Origin: Mercurialis annua
Taxonomy: Eukaryota > Streptophyta > Magnoliopsida > Malpighiales > Euphorbiaceae
DNA length: 64,000 bases
Reading direction: 5' to 3'
NCBI RefSeq assembly: GCF_937616625.2
Contig: NC_065571.1
Location: 42,128,651-42,192,650, forward strand
The notes beneath the pieces were generated by a model that saw nothing but the letters and a program-made list of their open reading frames with translations, made no database searches and had not been told where the DNA came from. Positions 26,681 to 39,393 of the stretch are shown in pieces; position 1 is the stretch's first letter, and each line of letters opens with the position of its first letter. A program made the translations under genes and the position numbers.

Positions 26681-28113
26681 ATGGCTAACATTTTGAGCAA
26701 CCTATCCCTGCTTCTCTTCAGTCTTCTCTCCTCTTCAAATTATGATTATGAGGCTAAGACCGGAGTTGGGATATTCCCACCAACCTGCAACCGGATAGAG
26801 TGTCCTTCTTATGATGTTATTGACGTCGCTAATGGCTATGAAATTCGTCGCTATAATTCGTCTCTTTGGATGACAACTTCTCCTATTGAAGACATCTCTC
26901 TTGTTGATGCTACCAGAACTGGTTTCTTACAGTAAGATATCTCGATTCTGTCTTTTTGTTTTTCTTTTAATGTTACTTGTTTGAAATGGTTATAGAATTA
27001 TATATTTTTACAAAACGTTTATCCAACTGCAATTTTTTATAAGATGGTTATCGAATTATAAATATTATTAAAATATAATAACTTTTATAATAAATTGGTT
27101 GTAGTATTATAAATTTGGACTGGTCGTAATTTGCTGAGGTGGAAGCCGAAAAATAACTTCTACCCCAGCAAATTATACCGGAGATTCAAATGCCTAATTA
27201 CATGATGGGGCCGGTTGGAGTGAGTATTGCTTTTAAAAAGGGGTCAAAATTATATAAAATTTTAAATCTAATAACTACATATGTTTTTAGAAAAAATTAG
27301 GAGATTTTTTGAAGGAAAAAAAAAGTTCAGGGGGCCAATTATATATCTTTTTAACCCTAAAAACTATATTTTACAAAAATAAAAAAATGTTGAAGAGCTT
27401 ATTTAAACCAACAAAAAAAATTTGGGGAGAGGCCATAGCCCCTTTTGGGATGCCTTGGCTCCACCCGAGCAAATTGAAAGTATATTTGATTGCTTTATAT
27501 TTACCGTAGAGGGATGATAGTAAATTTCCCCTAATATTAAGCAAATATTAACTTGCCTTATCACATGATGAGAATTGTAAGAATATTGCAACATTAATTC
27601 ATTTTTTCCTATCAATATTCCACAAGTGATTACGACATTTCTATGAGATGCATAGAAGCTAAAACCATGAATCTATTTTTCTGTAACAGGTTATTTGACT
27701 ACATTCAAGGGAAAAATAGTTACGGAGAACAAATAGAGATGACAGCTCCGGTTCTTACTGAAGTCCTGCCAAGCAACGGACCGTTCTGCGAATCTTCATT
27801 CACCGTAAGTTTCTACGTTCCGAAAGTAAACCAAGCAAACCCTCCTCCAGCAAAAGGGCTCCATGTTCAGAGATGGAAACAGACATATGCAGCCGTAAGG
27901 CAATTCAGTGGGTTTGTGAGTGACTCAAGTGTTGGAGAGGAAGCTGCGGCCTTGCAAGCAAGCATTGCTGACACGAAATGGGACGCTGCCATCGAAAAAA
28001 CTCGTAGTACTGATTCCGCTTCTGTGTACACTGTTGCACAGTACAATTCTCCGTTTGAATTTAACAACCGAGTCAATGAGATCTGGATGTTGTTCGACAT
28101 CAACGACAAGTAA
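26681..28113 (+). CDS. SOUL heme-binding family protein
   Basis: Two exons, 26681-26931 and 27690-28113, joined in phase (CA|G) give 224 residues. SOUL/HBP proteins bind heme or other tetrapyrroles; plant members are proposed tetrapyrrole carriers. The N-terminus MANILSNLSLLLFSLLSSS looks like a signal peptide. The domain then runs to the C-terminus: CPSYDVIDVANGYEIRRYNS (~46-65), TRTGFLQLFDYIQGKN (~78-93), IEMTAPVL, SFTVSFYVP, the conserved Phe/Tyr-rich end SPFEFNNRVNEIWML (~205-219). Length fits the family. The 758-bp intron is AT-rich; a part near 27120-27180 and 27420-27480 carries 'cagcaaatt/gagcaaattg' words that may be repeat debris. A hAT-like MITE ends 185 bp upstream of the start. 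Exact ligand and location are inferred from the family. Confidence 0.93.
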
Positions 28114-29228
28114 CGAAACTCGGAATCTGAAAGGATGACTGTTGTGGACTATTTAGCGGTATTTAATAAAGTTGCCTAAATGTTACATTTTGAATTTCAT
28201 TGTAAGAATAAGCTTCATATGAAGGGATATGTATTTAGAAATACTCAACTTTCAATCTTCAGTTTCATCATAATTGTTAAAGGCATAAGAGGTGAGACAG
28301 TTTACTTTTTAGAGCGCAAACAAAAAATAATTCACATATTTTTTTTTATAAAAGTCACAAAGTAAATGATAAACATGCATACATTTTTAGTAGTTTAAAT
28401 GTTGAAATATGGAGATTTAGTTAACTGATATTATTTGCATAATGTAATTTGATAAAGTGATTTTAAATTAGTAGTAGTAGTTATTAGGAGTAATTTATCT
28501 CATAGTTGATGGTTATATCTTAAATTTTTAATATTTTAATTAATAGTTAAATTTATTATTATATAAAATATTATAAAGTAAAATGTGTCAAATAATAATT
28601 TATTAGAAATAATTTACGTTAGCTAGTAAACTAGATGATGAAGTAATATTAAAGTAAGTAGTTTATTATAAATAGTTTATATCTTGATTAGTACTTTTAA
28701 TAAAATATCGTAATAGTTTACGTTTTTAAGAGTATTAATGTGAATGAGTTTGTCCATTTCCTCATCCATAATTTAAGGAAGAATTATTTTTTATATTAAT
28801 AATTTTGATTATTTTTTCAAATATATCCTTAAACTCTAATCTAGACATTTTGATCCAATTTTGCCTATTGGAACAAATATATCCAAACTCAAAATTATAC
28901 CTATTTTTGGTATTTACATTTATAAGTTTTTATTCTACTAATAATTATTTTACACAATGGATCTTTAATTTTACTTTACTAAGAGTTATTTTAATTTTAC
29001 TTTACTAAGAGTTATAAGCATACATCAAAATGATCTTATTCATGTTTAAAATTAAAACAATCATGCTTTTTACTTTACACTCCGACACATCATATCTTTT
29101 TCTTTCAACGTAGAAGTGCTAATAATTAAATTACCTCAAGTGATGTATGACTGAACTATTTGGAATTTTATTGTGTACCTTACGATCACCCTCATTATAC
29201 CATATTCAAAGATCTATGCTATTACACT
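28114..29228. other. Intergenic between convergent genes, AT-rich
   Basis: The SOUL gene (plus) and the dioxygenase (minus) converge here, so the stretch should hold both 3' ends. No gene, hairpin terminator or recognisable transposon was seen. Confidence 0.4.
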
Positions 29229-30920
29229 TTAGATCTTGAAACTATCAATGAATGAAACGTCAAGATTCCGATTGTAAAAGCTGTCAAAATACTCAGTCAA
29301 TGTGCTACTCTTGTATAGAGGTGGATTTCATGTCTGTGTAAGTTGTTTGGCTGGACCAACAGTAACAGATGAGTAGGGATAACAGAAGGTAACTACGAAA
29401 AGCCTTTCTTTCGATTTGTTTACCACTGCTCTATGCTCTGGTGCTTTGTATATCTCATTGCTCATTATCTGCATCATTTACTATAATCATTCATCTGTAT
29501 TCAAAGTTCTTAATTTTTTATATCAGTAGGCTATGTTGCACGAAATCTTGCCAAATCTTATGTTTAGCTGTTCTAAAACTACGAAACTTCATTATATTCA
29601 TAGTATATTCTTGTAAAAAAAATGTCAATTCGTCATTTCCTGCTTGATCGTTTCGGTTTCTATGCAATTTAACAAATAAATAAAGCTACATACCTGTATA
29701 ATCTGGCCAACATTTACGACAATGGCGCCATCAATAGGTTTGACATAAATCCACTGACCATCTTTTAGAACCTGTAATCCTGGTACATCGTTGCAATCAA
29801 GCAACAGAGTAATACCGGACATATCTGCATGTGGCATCATTCCAATAACTTTCTCAGGTTGAGGACAAGGTGGATAGCAATTGAGCCTGACATCAAAATT
29901 GCCTTCTTGATAACCCTGATAAAATCCGCGATCCTCATCCGCAAGCTCAAGCATCACGGCCATAAATTTTGTTATTGAAACTGCAATCCTCCTGATATCT
30001 TCAGAATAGTTCTGCAGGGTTTCCCTAGAACAGATATACCAATTTGCTTACGAACTTTTATGAGTGGCACAACAAATATAACAAAAGTTGTAAGCTGAAA
30101 ATGCCTTAAGTAGGATTTGCGCATCGATATTATAATTCTATACCTGAAATTTGGAGGATTGTCCGGCCAGAATTCTAATTTTCTGTTTTGAACGGGAAGA
30201 GCTTTGAGGAAGATCATGTCGTTCCAATCGAGCTTTTGTTCTTCTGAGGTTACGAATGCTTGACCATATCCTTCAAGACTTCCACCTTTCTGTGCCCACC
30301 TTTTCTTCTCCATCAAAGGAAGCTGAAAGAATTCTTGAACTTGCTTCTTCAATGACTCACACGAAACTCCATGGTTTATTAACTGCCAATTGACATCTTA
30401 TTAAAATATGATATTTTTTTTTGATATTTGGGAAGTGCGGGAGAATTTGAACCCATGGCCTAGCAATTTGTCGCGGAACACTTATACCATTTGAGCTATA
30501 GGTTAAAGTAAAATACTAGTAAACGAACTCCATGGATTTTGTAGAAACATTTAAACAAAATGAATCATTTGATAAAATAAAGAGCTACAAAAATCTATAA
30601 ATTTTAAGAACCCTTCATCCATCAAAATTCACCATAATCCATGCATTAAAAACTGATAAAAACATATATAGAGAGGTTACCTGAAACAAGCCCCAATCCT
30701 TGCAAGAAGCGTGAAGTTTTTGAAGCTCTAAAGCTTGGGAATCAGAGTTGACTAGCTTGCTCATGTCGATCAACGGTACAAGAAGAAACCCATCAGCAGA
30801 AGATGTGGTATCATCTCGGATGTATCTGGGTGGCACCGTCTCAAGCTGTTGGGCTGCAACTTCTTGAACACTCGGAACTGGCAGAGAATAGTGAAGGTTC
30901 TTTGCTTCAACAACGACCAT
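29229..30920 (-). pseudogene. SRG1-like 2-oxoglutarate/Fe(II) dioxygenase with in-frame stop
   Basis: Exons 30920-30681, 30382-30144, 30024-29694 and 29468-29229 join in phase. Family enzymes hydroxylate or oxidise small metabolites with Fe(II) and 2-oxoglutarate. DIOX_N (~50-160) includes LINHGVSCESLKKQVQEFF; the oxygenase core has MPHADMSGITLL (iron ligands H and D) and EHRAVVN (second His). In the last exon the frame meets TGA at 29328-29330 after AKQLTQT, so the open product is 316 residues. The same frame then continues for 32 codons as NPPLYKSSTLTEYFDSFYNR and on to DSFKI and TAA at 29229-29231, which is exactly the family's usual C-terminus. The usual R-x-S 2-oxoglutarate motif reads RLF, and NVGD/SNGxYKS positions are altered (NVGQ, SNEIYKA). 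Either a decaying gene, a truncated active enzyme, or a sequence error. Confidence 0.8.
30425..30508 (-). mobile_element. tRNA-derived SINE-like fragment in dioxygenase intron 1
   Basis: On the minus strand the segment reads TAGCTCAAATGGTATAAGTG, a good pol III box A, and about 35 bases later GGGTTCAAATTCTC, close to box B. An A-rich tail (about 30405-30425) follows. It lacks a tRNA's full cloverleaf, so a SINE head is more likely than a tRNA gene. Confidence 0.55.
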
Positions 30921-32140
30921 CTTGACTCAAACTCTTGTTTACAGCCGACTAATAGAAATTTAAATTGTTATGTTTGGTGGAGTTGCCTTAATAACATATC
31001 TTCACCCCTAAACTTATACTATTTCTTATTTTTCAATTTAATCTATTAACATATGAACTTATAAATTTTACCTACTTCACTTTTTTAATTATCATTTTAA
31101 TAGTTGCTTGGCTCCTTCCTTGTCCAGTTAGACCTTGCATATGATTTTACGAACACATTTTTTTTATTAATACATCCTATTCTTATATTTATCTAACACT
31201 TTTGCCATATTCTTCGCAATTGCATTAAAAGGTCGTAATTGCACAAACCGAGTAAGTTCAAATTGACGTATTATTCTTCGTGTAATAAATCAATGAGATG
31301 TTTGTAATGTTAGAATATTCAATGACAAGAAAAAGTTGAATGACAGAAAAAAAACAAACGTTGATAAAAAATTTCACTTATATCTAAATCTTTCAAAAGT
31401 GTCCATATTATTGCGAAACACAAATTTTTATTTTAAAAATGTCCATCCACTTAAAGATATATATCTGAGCTGACATGGCGTGACGTGACGATGATATGGT
31501 GTGCCACCTATTTGCTACCATGACAAATATTAGATAAAAGATGCAAACAAATTCTTGCAATTTTCTCTAATAACGTTTAATTACGATTAACTAAAATTAA
31601 TCCTTCGAACTCTAAATTGTTTCACCTAATTCTTAAATTTAAAAGATAGCTCAAATTACTAAATCAATTTTTTATAATAAAATTTATAAAATCTTAAAAA
31701 TTTAGTTACGATTAATTAAAATAAAAATTGAAATCAAATTTCGGTCAATTACGAACGGAAAGATAAAAACTTACTTTACAGTTAATTATTTAGAGTTAAT
31801 TAGAATTGAAATACTAATTAAAATAAACTATTTATAATACTATGTCAAGATAATTGTCTAGAGTTCTAATTAAAATAAACTATTTTAATATTTAATAATT
31901 GCTAGTTTAATTATTATCTAATCATCAAAAAAATTAATTAAGATAAATTAATTCTAACAAATTACTCCTATAATTATTACTATTTGATATTTATATACTC
32001 TATAAAAAGATAGAGTACTCCTAAAATAAGATAAATATTTTCTATTTATATTCACTTCTTTAATGAAGTTTCATGATAAAAAAAAATGTACAAATGCATC
32101 ACCGCCGGAGACAAAAGAAAAGAGTGAGAAGCTTAGAGTG
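30921..32140. other. Intergenic between divergent genes
   Basis: Upstream regions of the minus-strand dioxygenase and the plus-strand IMP1-like gene. It is very AT-rich with several runs of 'attaatta' words. An open frame begins at ATG 32063, in frame with the IMP1-like start at 32141, and may be 5' leader or an N-terminal extension of 26 residues. No regulatory site can be named. Confidence 0.35.
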
Positions 32141-35100
32141 ATGAGTTACTGGCAAAATATAGTAAGAGAAGCAGTTTCACAAACCACAATAGTTGCCAAA
32201 TTCCTCTGTCTTCTTCATGTCACCAGCTCCTATCTCTGTTCCCCTACTCTTGTACGCACGCAACAATCTCTCTCTGTGTCAATTATTTTTGAATTATATT
32301 TATAGTTTTTTGATTTCTTAATCCCGTGGTTTCAGGTGTACGGTCCCAGCATGCTTCCGACGCTGAATCTCACCGGCGATGTGCTTTTAGTGGAACACGT
32401 GTCTCGTCGATTGGGGAAAGTGGAAGCGGGTGATATTGTGCTGGTTCGGTCACCCATTGATCCTAGAAAAATTGTTACTAAACGAATTGTGGGAATGGCT
32501 GGTGATATTGTCAGTTATTTGCCTGATCCTTCGGTTACCGATGCCTCTCGAACTGTTGTGGTATGTTTTCACAATTTTAGGTTTTTTTATGCCTATTTTT
32601 TCCAAGTTTTGTGGTTAGTAATGTGGCTCAACCACTTTTAATTGAAACAGTGTATGAACCAGTAGAAATGTTGTATGTTTAATTGTGTTTGTACAGTTTG
32701 GGGCTACTTGTACCATTATCAAATCAAACCAAATCTCGAGCTCTATATTTTACTCTTCAGATTCTAACTTGTATTGTAGAAATAAATTTTATTCCGATGA
32801 GTATGACAATCAAATATTTGTTCTCACAAAATTCTATGTAAATGAAGTATATTTTTATGTCAATTGATGCTTTGAGATCATGTGTTAATCTCATTTGATA
32901 TACTACCGCCAATTCTAATTGATAAGTTTTGCTTGGCATTTGGATTTTTATTGATAGGTCCCAAAGGGGCACATTTGGATTCAAGGGGATAACATGTATG
33001 CTTCCCGTGATTCACGGCATTTTGGTCCTGTACCATTTGGTCTAGTTCAAGGCAGAGCTTTTTTGAGGGTAAACGTTTTGCTGTTTTTTTATTATAAGCT
33101 TATCACCTGTTTACGGTTGTTACTTGTTAAAGCATCATATTCTCTAAATGTTTTCTTCTTAGTTTGTGCATTCTCTATGAATATGATCTTGAAGGGAAAT
33201 GATTCGGAAGTTATATCCTGCAATATTTTCAAAGCTTTCTATCAGTTTTACATTAATACTTCTAAGAATGGGTTTGTCAGGCTGGAATTAGAAATACATT
33301 TGTTAAAGTTTACTCCACAAAATGGTAGAACTGGATGTCATTTATGAAAGCTTCAGGTCTTACAATGTGCAAGAAATATTCAAATTCTACGTTGCAAAGA
33401 GATGCATGGTTTAAATTCTGTGCTTCGTTGGTATTTGGATTTCCCTTCCCAACTACTTGCTTTGTTGGGACCGGACCTAGTAACCAGCTCTTTTCTCCTC
33501 TGTTGCTTTCATTAGTTGATACATTTGATTCAAATCTATAAGTACAACTTGATATTAAGGTCATTTGAGCCTTTAGTGGGGCGTTGAGGCAACAACCTAA
33601 GTAGCACAGAAACGAAAATGGGAACGACAGAAAATGGATACCGAAGAATGATACATTTAAAAAACTTAAGGACATGAAACGTGGGAGAATCGTGTAAATA
33701 ATAAAAATATAAGAATATGTTTATGTATTTTAAAAATTGTATATATATCAAATTTTATTTATTAAAAAATAATATTTTAATGCAAATTAATTATTAGACA
33801 TTTCTAATAATTAATGGAATGAATTTTTTAAAATTTAGTCAAAATTTAAGTTTATAACAAATAATAACTCATATACGAATTTTATCACCATAAGTGAAAT
33901 TAGGGATTAATTTATTTGACTACCTTGTGGTTTTGACTTTTGACACACAGGTTCTCTGAATATTTTTACACTATATGATCACGTGTAATGAGTTTTTTGC
34001 AAAAAAATGTTTAATTACGTTAGTAAGATTAGTTGAAGGGCTTATTGACATAAATAAATTACAATCTAGTTGCTCAAATTATTTTTATATAGTTGGACTA
34101 ATTTGGACTAAAAATAGTTGAGCGAGTAAAATTTATTTTATTTATAACAATTAAGTATATTTTATTAAAATATATTTCATTTATTACAAAACTTGGACAC
34201 TTTTTGCTACAATTTCATTCCGGAAGAGCCTTTCTGATGTAGAAAATTCCACAAGACTCTTTGTGTGAAAAGTCGAAACCACAACGGAGTTAAATGAACT
34301 TATCCCTTGAATTTAATATTTTAAAGTTTCACAATTTTAATAAAAACATAACACAATAGAAAAAGATAGGATTTATTGTGGTTAATGTGAATGATGAAAC
34401 TTGTGGGTAACTGATTAAGTTTAGATTTCCTAATAGGAAAACATGCATCTAACTCTCTTTTGCCAAATTTGTCTGAAACGTTTTGTATAATTTTCAGCGA
34501 GTTTGTACACCGAAACTTTTTGAAAACACAGTTTCCTCAAGGTTTGCATGTTAGGGCGCATTCATTACCATTAACTTGACATGCTTTTCGCTGCATTGTC
34601 TATCCATTTCCTTTTGTTTTCCTCTATATAGTGTTGGGGTATTGATTGTAGTTAAAAAAAAATTGTTAGTTTACATTAAAAGGGCTCGACTTCTCTCTTT
34701 CCTGCATTTTGTTATGTCTTGCTGTCTAGTCCTTGTTTCTCGCATGATTATAATTTTCCATATATATTCATGTACTCACTCACAATTTGCCGGATCTATC
34801 TGCAAGCATGCCTATTCTCTAGCCATCTCTTTCGTGCCTGTGTGGCTGCACAACACTCATGGTCTAACTTTAGATATGTAGTGTAATAGCATTAATTTGG
34901 AGAATAAGTTTGGAGAGTGTTTAGCATAGTATGTCGAATTTTACATACATATTCATTGATTGACTTAGAAAGATTGAAGATTTATTTGTGAAAATTCTCT
35001 TGGTGAAATACTAAACGTATATACTCTGTTGTGCACATATTGCATACTTAGTATTTGTAAACTAGACTTCTGAAAGGCAGACCATAATTGAAGGGGAACG

Positions 35101-35946
35101 TTCCTGTATCAAAATTTATTTGGACCTTCGGTAGCTTTGTCTTGATTAAATGTTAGATAGTTTAACTATAGAAACAAAAAAAAATTGAATAAAGAATGGG
35201 TGGACGAGGCTGTAATGTCTTGGACATTACAGAGGCAAAGCTTCATATCCTGCAATTAAAATGATATTGGATCCTGAGTGGGGTAGTCTTGAGAAGATAT
35301 TGCATGTGTCTTATTCGCATAGATGCCGTTGCTCCATGGAATCTTGTCTATACTAATACCGAGCCTCACTAAGTTGCTTAGTTTCATTCATATTTGCGTT
35401 GCTTTAAACTAAATATCACACTACATTACCTGATACTTATAAATGTGTATCAAATGGAGCACCTTAATTTCTAGTCAGTCATAGATTGGGGGTCAAATTC
35501 TTAAATGAATTGCTGGTATGTGGGTTCAACATCTAAATGTCTTTCCAGTAACTCAAACAAATAAACTTATTTTTATCTCTTCATCTGCCAAGTTCACTGT
35601 TCACCAGAACTTTAAAGTTTTAACTCTTAAATAAAAGAAAAAGTTGAGTGGAAAGGGGAACAAAAAGGCACCGGAGATTCTAGTATTCCTTATTTAGAGC
35701 TCTCATAGTGCTGCCATTTTCTAGATTCTTTTCTTTATCATCAGTTTGTTCTTCTATCCCTACATTAGCTAAACCGATAGGTAATCAATTCAGAGTCTTG
35801 ATTCTCCTATCCTTTGCCAATTTCATCTTCTCTTTTTTAAGCATTAACTATTCTGAATTTAATTGGCTCACGATGTTTATGCATTTACATGTGTGTTCTG
35901 TCATCAGGTGTGGCCACTTTATAGCTTTGGTTTATTAGGGCAATAA
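32141..35946 (+). CDS. IMP1-like: Mitochondrial inner membrane protease subunit 1-like (S26)
   Basis: Exons 32141-32251, 32336-32560, 32958-33068 and 35908-35946 join in phase to about 161 residues (start [16 protein letters not shown]). IMP subunits are type I signal-peptidase-like serine proteases that trim sorting signals of intermembrane-space proteins at the inner membrane. A membrane segment covers about residues 17-36 ([17 protein letters not shown]). The catalytic Ser lies in [10 protein letters not shown] (~39-48), the general-base Lys in [11 protein letters not shown] (~83-93), and the S26 box is [18 protein letters not shown] (~120-137). The last exon encodes only [15 protein letters not shown] 32063 would add 26 residues in frame, but 32141 fits the family length. 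The last intron is 2839 bp, far longer than the others, and no gene is visible in it. Confidence 0.9.
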
Positions 35947-37111
35947 GCAAAATGGTTTGAATATCAAAGGTAATCATTTTCTATTTATTGTTGGAGTATC
36001 CTAATTTTCTGCGGGCTCCATCTAATTATTTCCTAACCTAAGAAACATTGCTGCTTATATTTTCATTCAGATTGATATTTATTGACCTTTTGTTTTTTGC
36101 AATGCTTGTTGAATTAGGAATGTGCATCACTTCAAAATTGGTATAATATCGCTAGATGCATATTTCTTCCTACTTTTAGCAGGGGATAGTTTTGCATGAT
36201 CTAAAACTTGACTATCTAGGATAACGCATCTTGTGATCACTAGTGTTAGCGACATAAAACCTAAGGTTGAGGCATTTAAGTGGTTTAGCTGCTATGCTTT
36301 GATGCAGAACAAGAATTATAAAATTAGAAGTTTGAATCTTTTTTATGGAATTAAGGATTTTCAGCTAGTTAATTTATTTGGAAAGTTCATCAAGTCTAGA
36401 TTTTTTATTTTAGTGCAAAAATTCTTATTTGTTAGTTCAAGAGTATTTTGGTAATCTTCAGAAATCAAATTATCCTAGTGTCCTTATGAGTTTTTAGTTA
36501 ATTAGTTGAATTTTGTTATTTTATAAACAAGATTTGAACTTGTAATTTCACAATTCTTGTTCTACGTCACTTTTGATCTTAAATTGTAATCTATATTTTT
36601 TTTAATTCATCTCTTGAAGTTGCTTCATATATTTTTTAAATAACTACTCTATTTTCTCTTTCTCCCTCAACCTCCCTCATGCACTCACATATTGTGGTTT
36701 CTTGAACTTTCTTTCCTCGGACCGTCAAATCAGAAGATATGTACGAATTCAACTCCAACAATGTCTCTCTACGTCTGCTCCTGAAGTTGAGTGGCCATCT
36801 CTTGCTTGGATGGTTGATGCTTTACATGGGAAGTTATTTGGTTGACGAATATCTATTTTTTAATTAACAGCCAAGTCGACCCATCGTCAAGTAAGACTTC
36901 TTTGCCGGAACTTTATCTTCAAATGAAATGAAGAGTTATATAGGTTTTATGAGTATGAATATGAATATGAGACATGTAGGATTGTATTCTACTTCTTGAT
37001 ATGTATCTATTCTACAACTTGAAACATATGATGAAAAGTAGATAACCACAAATGTGGATGTACAAAGCTTAGAGAATGGTCGCTGAGTTTTGCTGGTAGT
37101 AGGTTATTGCC
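35947..37111. other. Intergenic with a dispersed-repeat copy
   Basis: It holds the 3' end of the IMP1-like gene and, at about 36290-36435, a repeat that recurs in inverted orientation at about 40215-40400 (words 'gaattaaggattttca' and 'atcaag'). No gene is seen. Confidence 0.4.
36290..36435 (+). repeat. Dispersed repeat, copy 1 (inverted copy at 40215-40400)
   Basis: Plus-strand translation contains GIKDFQLVNLFGKFIKS. The minus strand of 40215-40400 contains RIKDFQKIYLSEKFIKP. The DNA is similar over about 100 bp. Both are probably pieces of one non-coding repeat family; the second lies in an intron. Confidence 0.5.
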
Positions 37112-37920
37112 TAAGTTCATGTGCATGTTGTTGATGATTAATATTAAAATTCTTTTGTTTCTATTTGGTTAAAGTTTTAATTGACAAAATTAAAAGATTT
37201 GGTCATAAATGAAAAGATGTTTGGCTGTCTTTTGTTATGAAAAAATTGAATAATTGGCTATAATGAAATGTACTTAGTTGTTGAAAGATTTAGATACAAA
37301 AGATTTTTTTTTTTTTGACAAGGTTGGCTATTGTTGAGTGATTAGGCCTTACTGAAATCGTTTTGTAAGGGAATTAACTGAAAGTAATGAGTGAAACAGT
37401 AAGGTTTTATAATTGGGATAATTACTATTTACCTCCTGACAATAGGTTTTAATTACTCGGTTTTCCATGATTTTTAAAAAGTCAACTAGTTATTTGCCGG
37501 TGTTTGATTGAATTAACTACTACCCCCTTTCGTCATTTAAAGATTTTTTTGGTCAAAATTAACATTTTATTTTGTGCATAAAATTACTTTAAAAAAAATT
37601 GTAGTCATAAACTCATAAAAAATTCCAAATTTTATAATTTGTTTATAATAAATTGATAAACCATAGAATATTTATATAATTACTTCAAAATACATTTAAG
37701 CAAAAGGTGTAAAAGAATTCTCGTAGTTCATTCGAAAGGTGAGATCAGTCCTTAAACTTTTTTGGCCACAATTACAAAAAAATTCCTCCGTCCATCTTAA
37801 TTGCTGACATGTCACTCATAAATTTATAGAAAAAAAAGCTTAATGTTTAAAATGATTATCAATTTTATATTTATAAACTTTTTACCATTATTTCACCCCC
37901 TTCCTTCTAATGAACTCCAA
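37112..37920 (+). repeat. Duplicated segment, empty copy A (partner 42903-46673)
   Basis: It starts 'taagttcatgtgcatg' and ends near 'accattatttcaccccc', matching 42903 ('taagctcatgtgcatg') through about 46673 ('gcattatttcacccctc') with perhaps 85-90% identity by eye. Copy A is about 809 bp and lacks the three insertions that split copy B. Each insertion point is seen here as a single unduplicated target: near 37448, near 37758-37766 and at 37843-37851. Confidence 0.85.
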
Positions 37921-38261
37921 TTGATTAATTTTTTTTATTAAAACATAATTAAACTAATCAACCAATCAAATTTCAGTTAATAAATTAATTTTTTATATAC
38001 TGTTGGTAATCCTAAACCGTATTTAAAAAAAAATATTTTTATAAAAAAAAGAGTATTTTCAAACAAATAAAATATTGATCGATATTTTTAAAAATCTTTT
38101 TATGGGTATTTGTCAAAAAAAACAAGAAAAGGACTCTTCCAAAGTCAAAAAAAAAATTGCATGTGTAAATAATTCCATTGTTTAACTTAGACACATGTTC
38201 CATAATAGTAGAAAAGAAGAGAGGATAACAACAGTATAGTCCAGCTAAAACAAATAAGGGA

Positions 38262-39027
38262 CGATGACAAAAGTATCTAAAATTTTAAAAATATTTACAA
38301 AAGTATCTGTAAACTTTTTTTATTTACAAAAATATGACTGATTTAAAATTAATTATAAAAGTACCAAAAAATGAAAATTAATTACAAAAGTATGATTTGT
38401 ATAATGTCCGTATAATTATGGTATAATTTTGGAATACTAAAACTATAAATCAGATAGTTTAAAAATAATATTTGGTTGATTATTGGTATAATTTCAGTAT
38501 ATTTTCGGTATATCGATTATAAATTTTTATATATATATTTTTTAGTTGATAATATGTATATTGTTTTTATATGTACTTTTAACTATAGTTGATAATGAAC
38601 TAGAGAATTTGTATATTGTTGGTATAATTTTAGTATATTGTTAGGTTAATATTTACTATGCGATGTGGTGTAATGTTAATGTAATAATAAAATTTCAGTA
38701 TATTTTGATGTGTACACTTTTGGTATAGTATTGGTATAATTTTGGTATATTATTAATTTAATTTTTAATATACGATTTGATGTAATTTTGGTAATTTTTC
38801 ATTAAATATTAATAAAATCTCAGTATGTATAATGTCAGTATAATTTTGGTATAGTGTTGATATAATGTTAGTTTATTAGTATACTGATATTATACTCACA
38901 GTACACACCGTATGTTTGATATTATTTTTTACTTTTATGTACTTTTGTAAATATTATTAATATTTTTGTAAATGAAAAAAGTTAACATGTAGTTTTGTAA
39001 TTATTTTCATTTTTTTTTGGTAAATGG
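38262..39027. mobile_element. Foldback element FB2 with minisatellite core
   Basis: The left arm ('ttacaaaagtatctgtaaac', 'tatttacaaaaatat') faces the right arm ('gtaaatgaaaaaagttaaca', 'atatttttgtaaat') in inverted order. Between them (about 38400-38920) is a degenerate ~20-bp repeat built on 'ggtataattttagtatatt'. The ends are approximate and no clean target duplication was found. Non-coding. Confidence 0.6.
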
Positions 39028-39204
39028 TGTAATTTCCTCAACAAAGAAACTCACATTTTGTGATCTAATCATGGCCCTCCTACTGATCATGAGTTGGGCC
39101 TGCGTTCTTGACAATTAGATCCTAGGGTCCATTTCAAAACCCCACCTCTTAAACCTCCTCATCGACCAGCAACTCCTTTTTCATTCAAAACTGAACCAAT
39201 TACG

Positions 39205-39305
39205 ATGCCACCTAAAGGAACAGAATTGCGCCGGCGCCGGCGCCGGCCAACGGATTTTTCTCGTTTCGGGCGTCTTTTGGCTAATAGAACTCTATCTCGC
39301 ACCCC

Positions 39306-39345
<40 letters not shown>

Positions 39346-39378
39346 CCACGTATCCGGCCACATAAGCGAGCAAAATAG
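39205..39378 (+). CDS. 57-codon ORF upstream of, and in frame with, the Deg-like gene
   Basis: The product starts MPPKGTELRRRRRRPTDFS, includes FGRLLANRTLSRTPP, then an EP dipeptide repeat, and ends RPHKRAK before TAG at 39376-39378. It is 63 codons upstream of ATG 39394 and in the same frame. The segment RxxPxxFSxxGxxLANR recurs just after the second ATG (PMLFSQSGHFLANRVTQFPT), so the DNA is a diverged ~144-bp tandem duplication. It may be an upstream ORF of the same mRNA, or the first part of a longer protein cut by one stop codon. Expression is unknown. Confidence 0.4.
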
Positions 39379-39393
39379 GGCAGGGGGCGGCCA

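Noticed and set aside
30430..30505. tRNA gene
   Set aside because: Pol III boxes are present but the acceptor stem and full cloverleaf are not; a SINE head fits better.
32063..32140. Longer start for the IMP1-like protein
   Set aside because: In frame, but its lysine- and serine-rich sequence is unlike the family N-terminus and 32141 gives the usual length; kept as an alternative only.
33890..34310. Transposon in the last IMP1-like intron
   Set aside because: AT-rich words looked repeated, but no inverted ends or flanking duplication could be shown.
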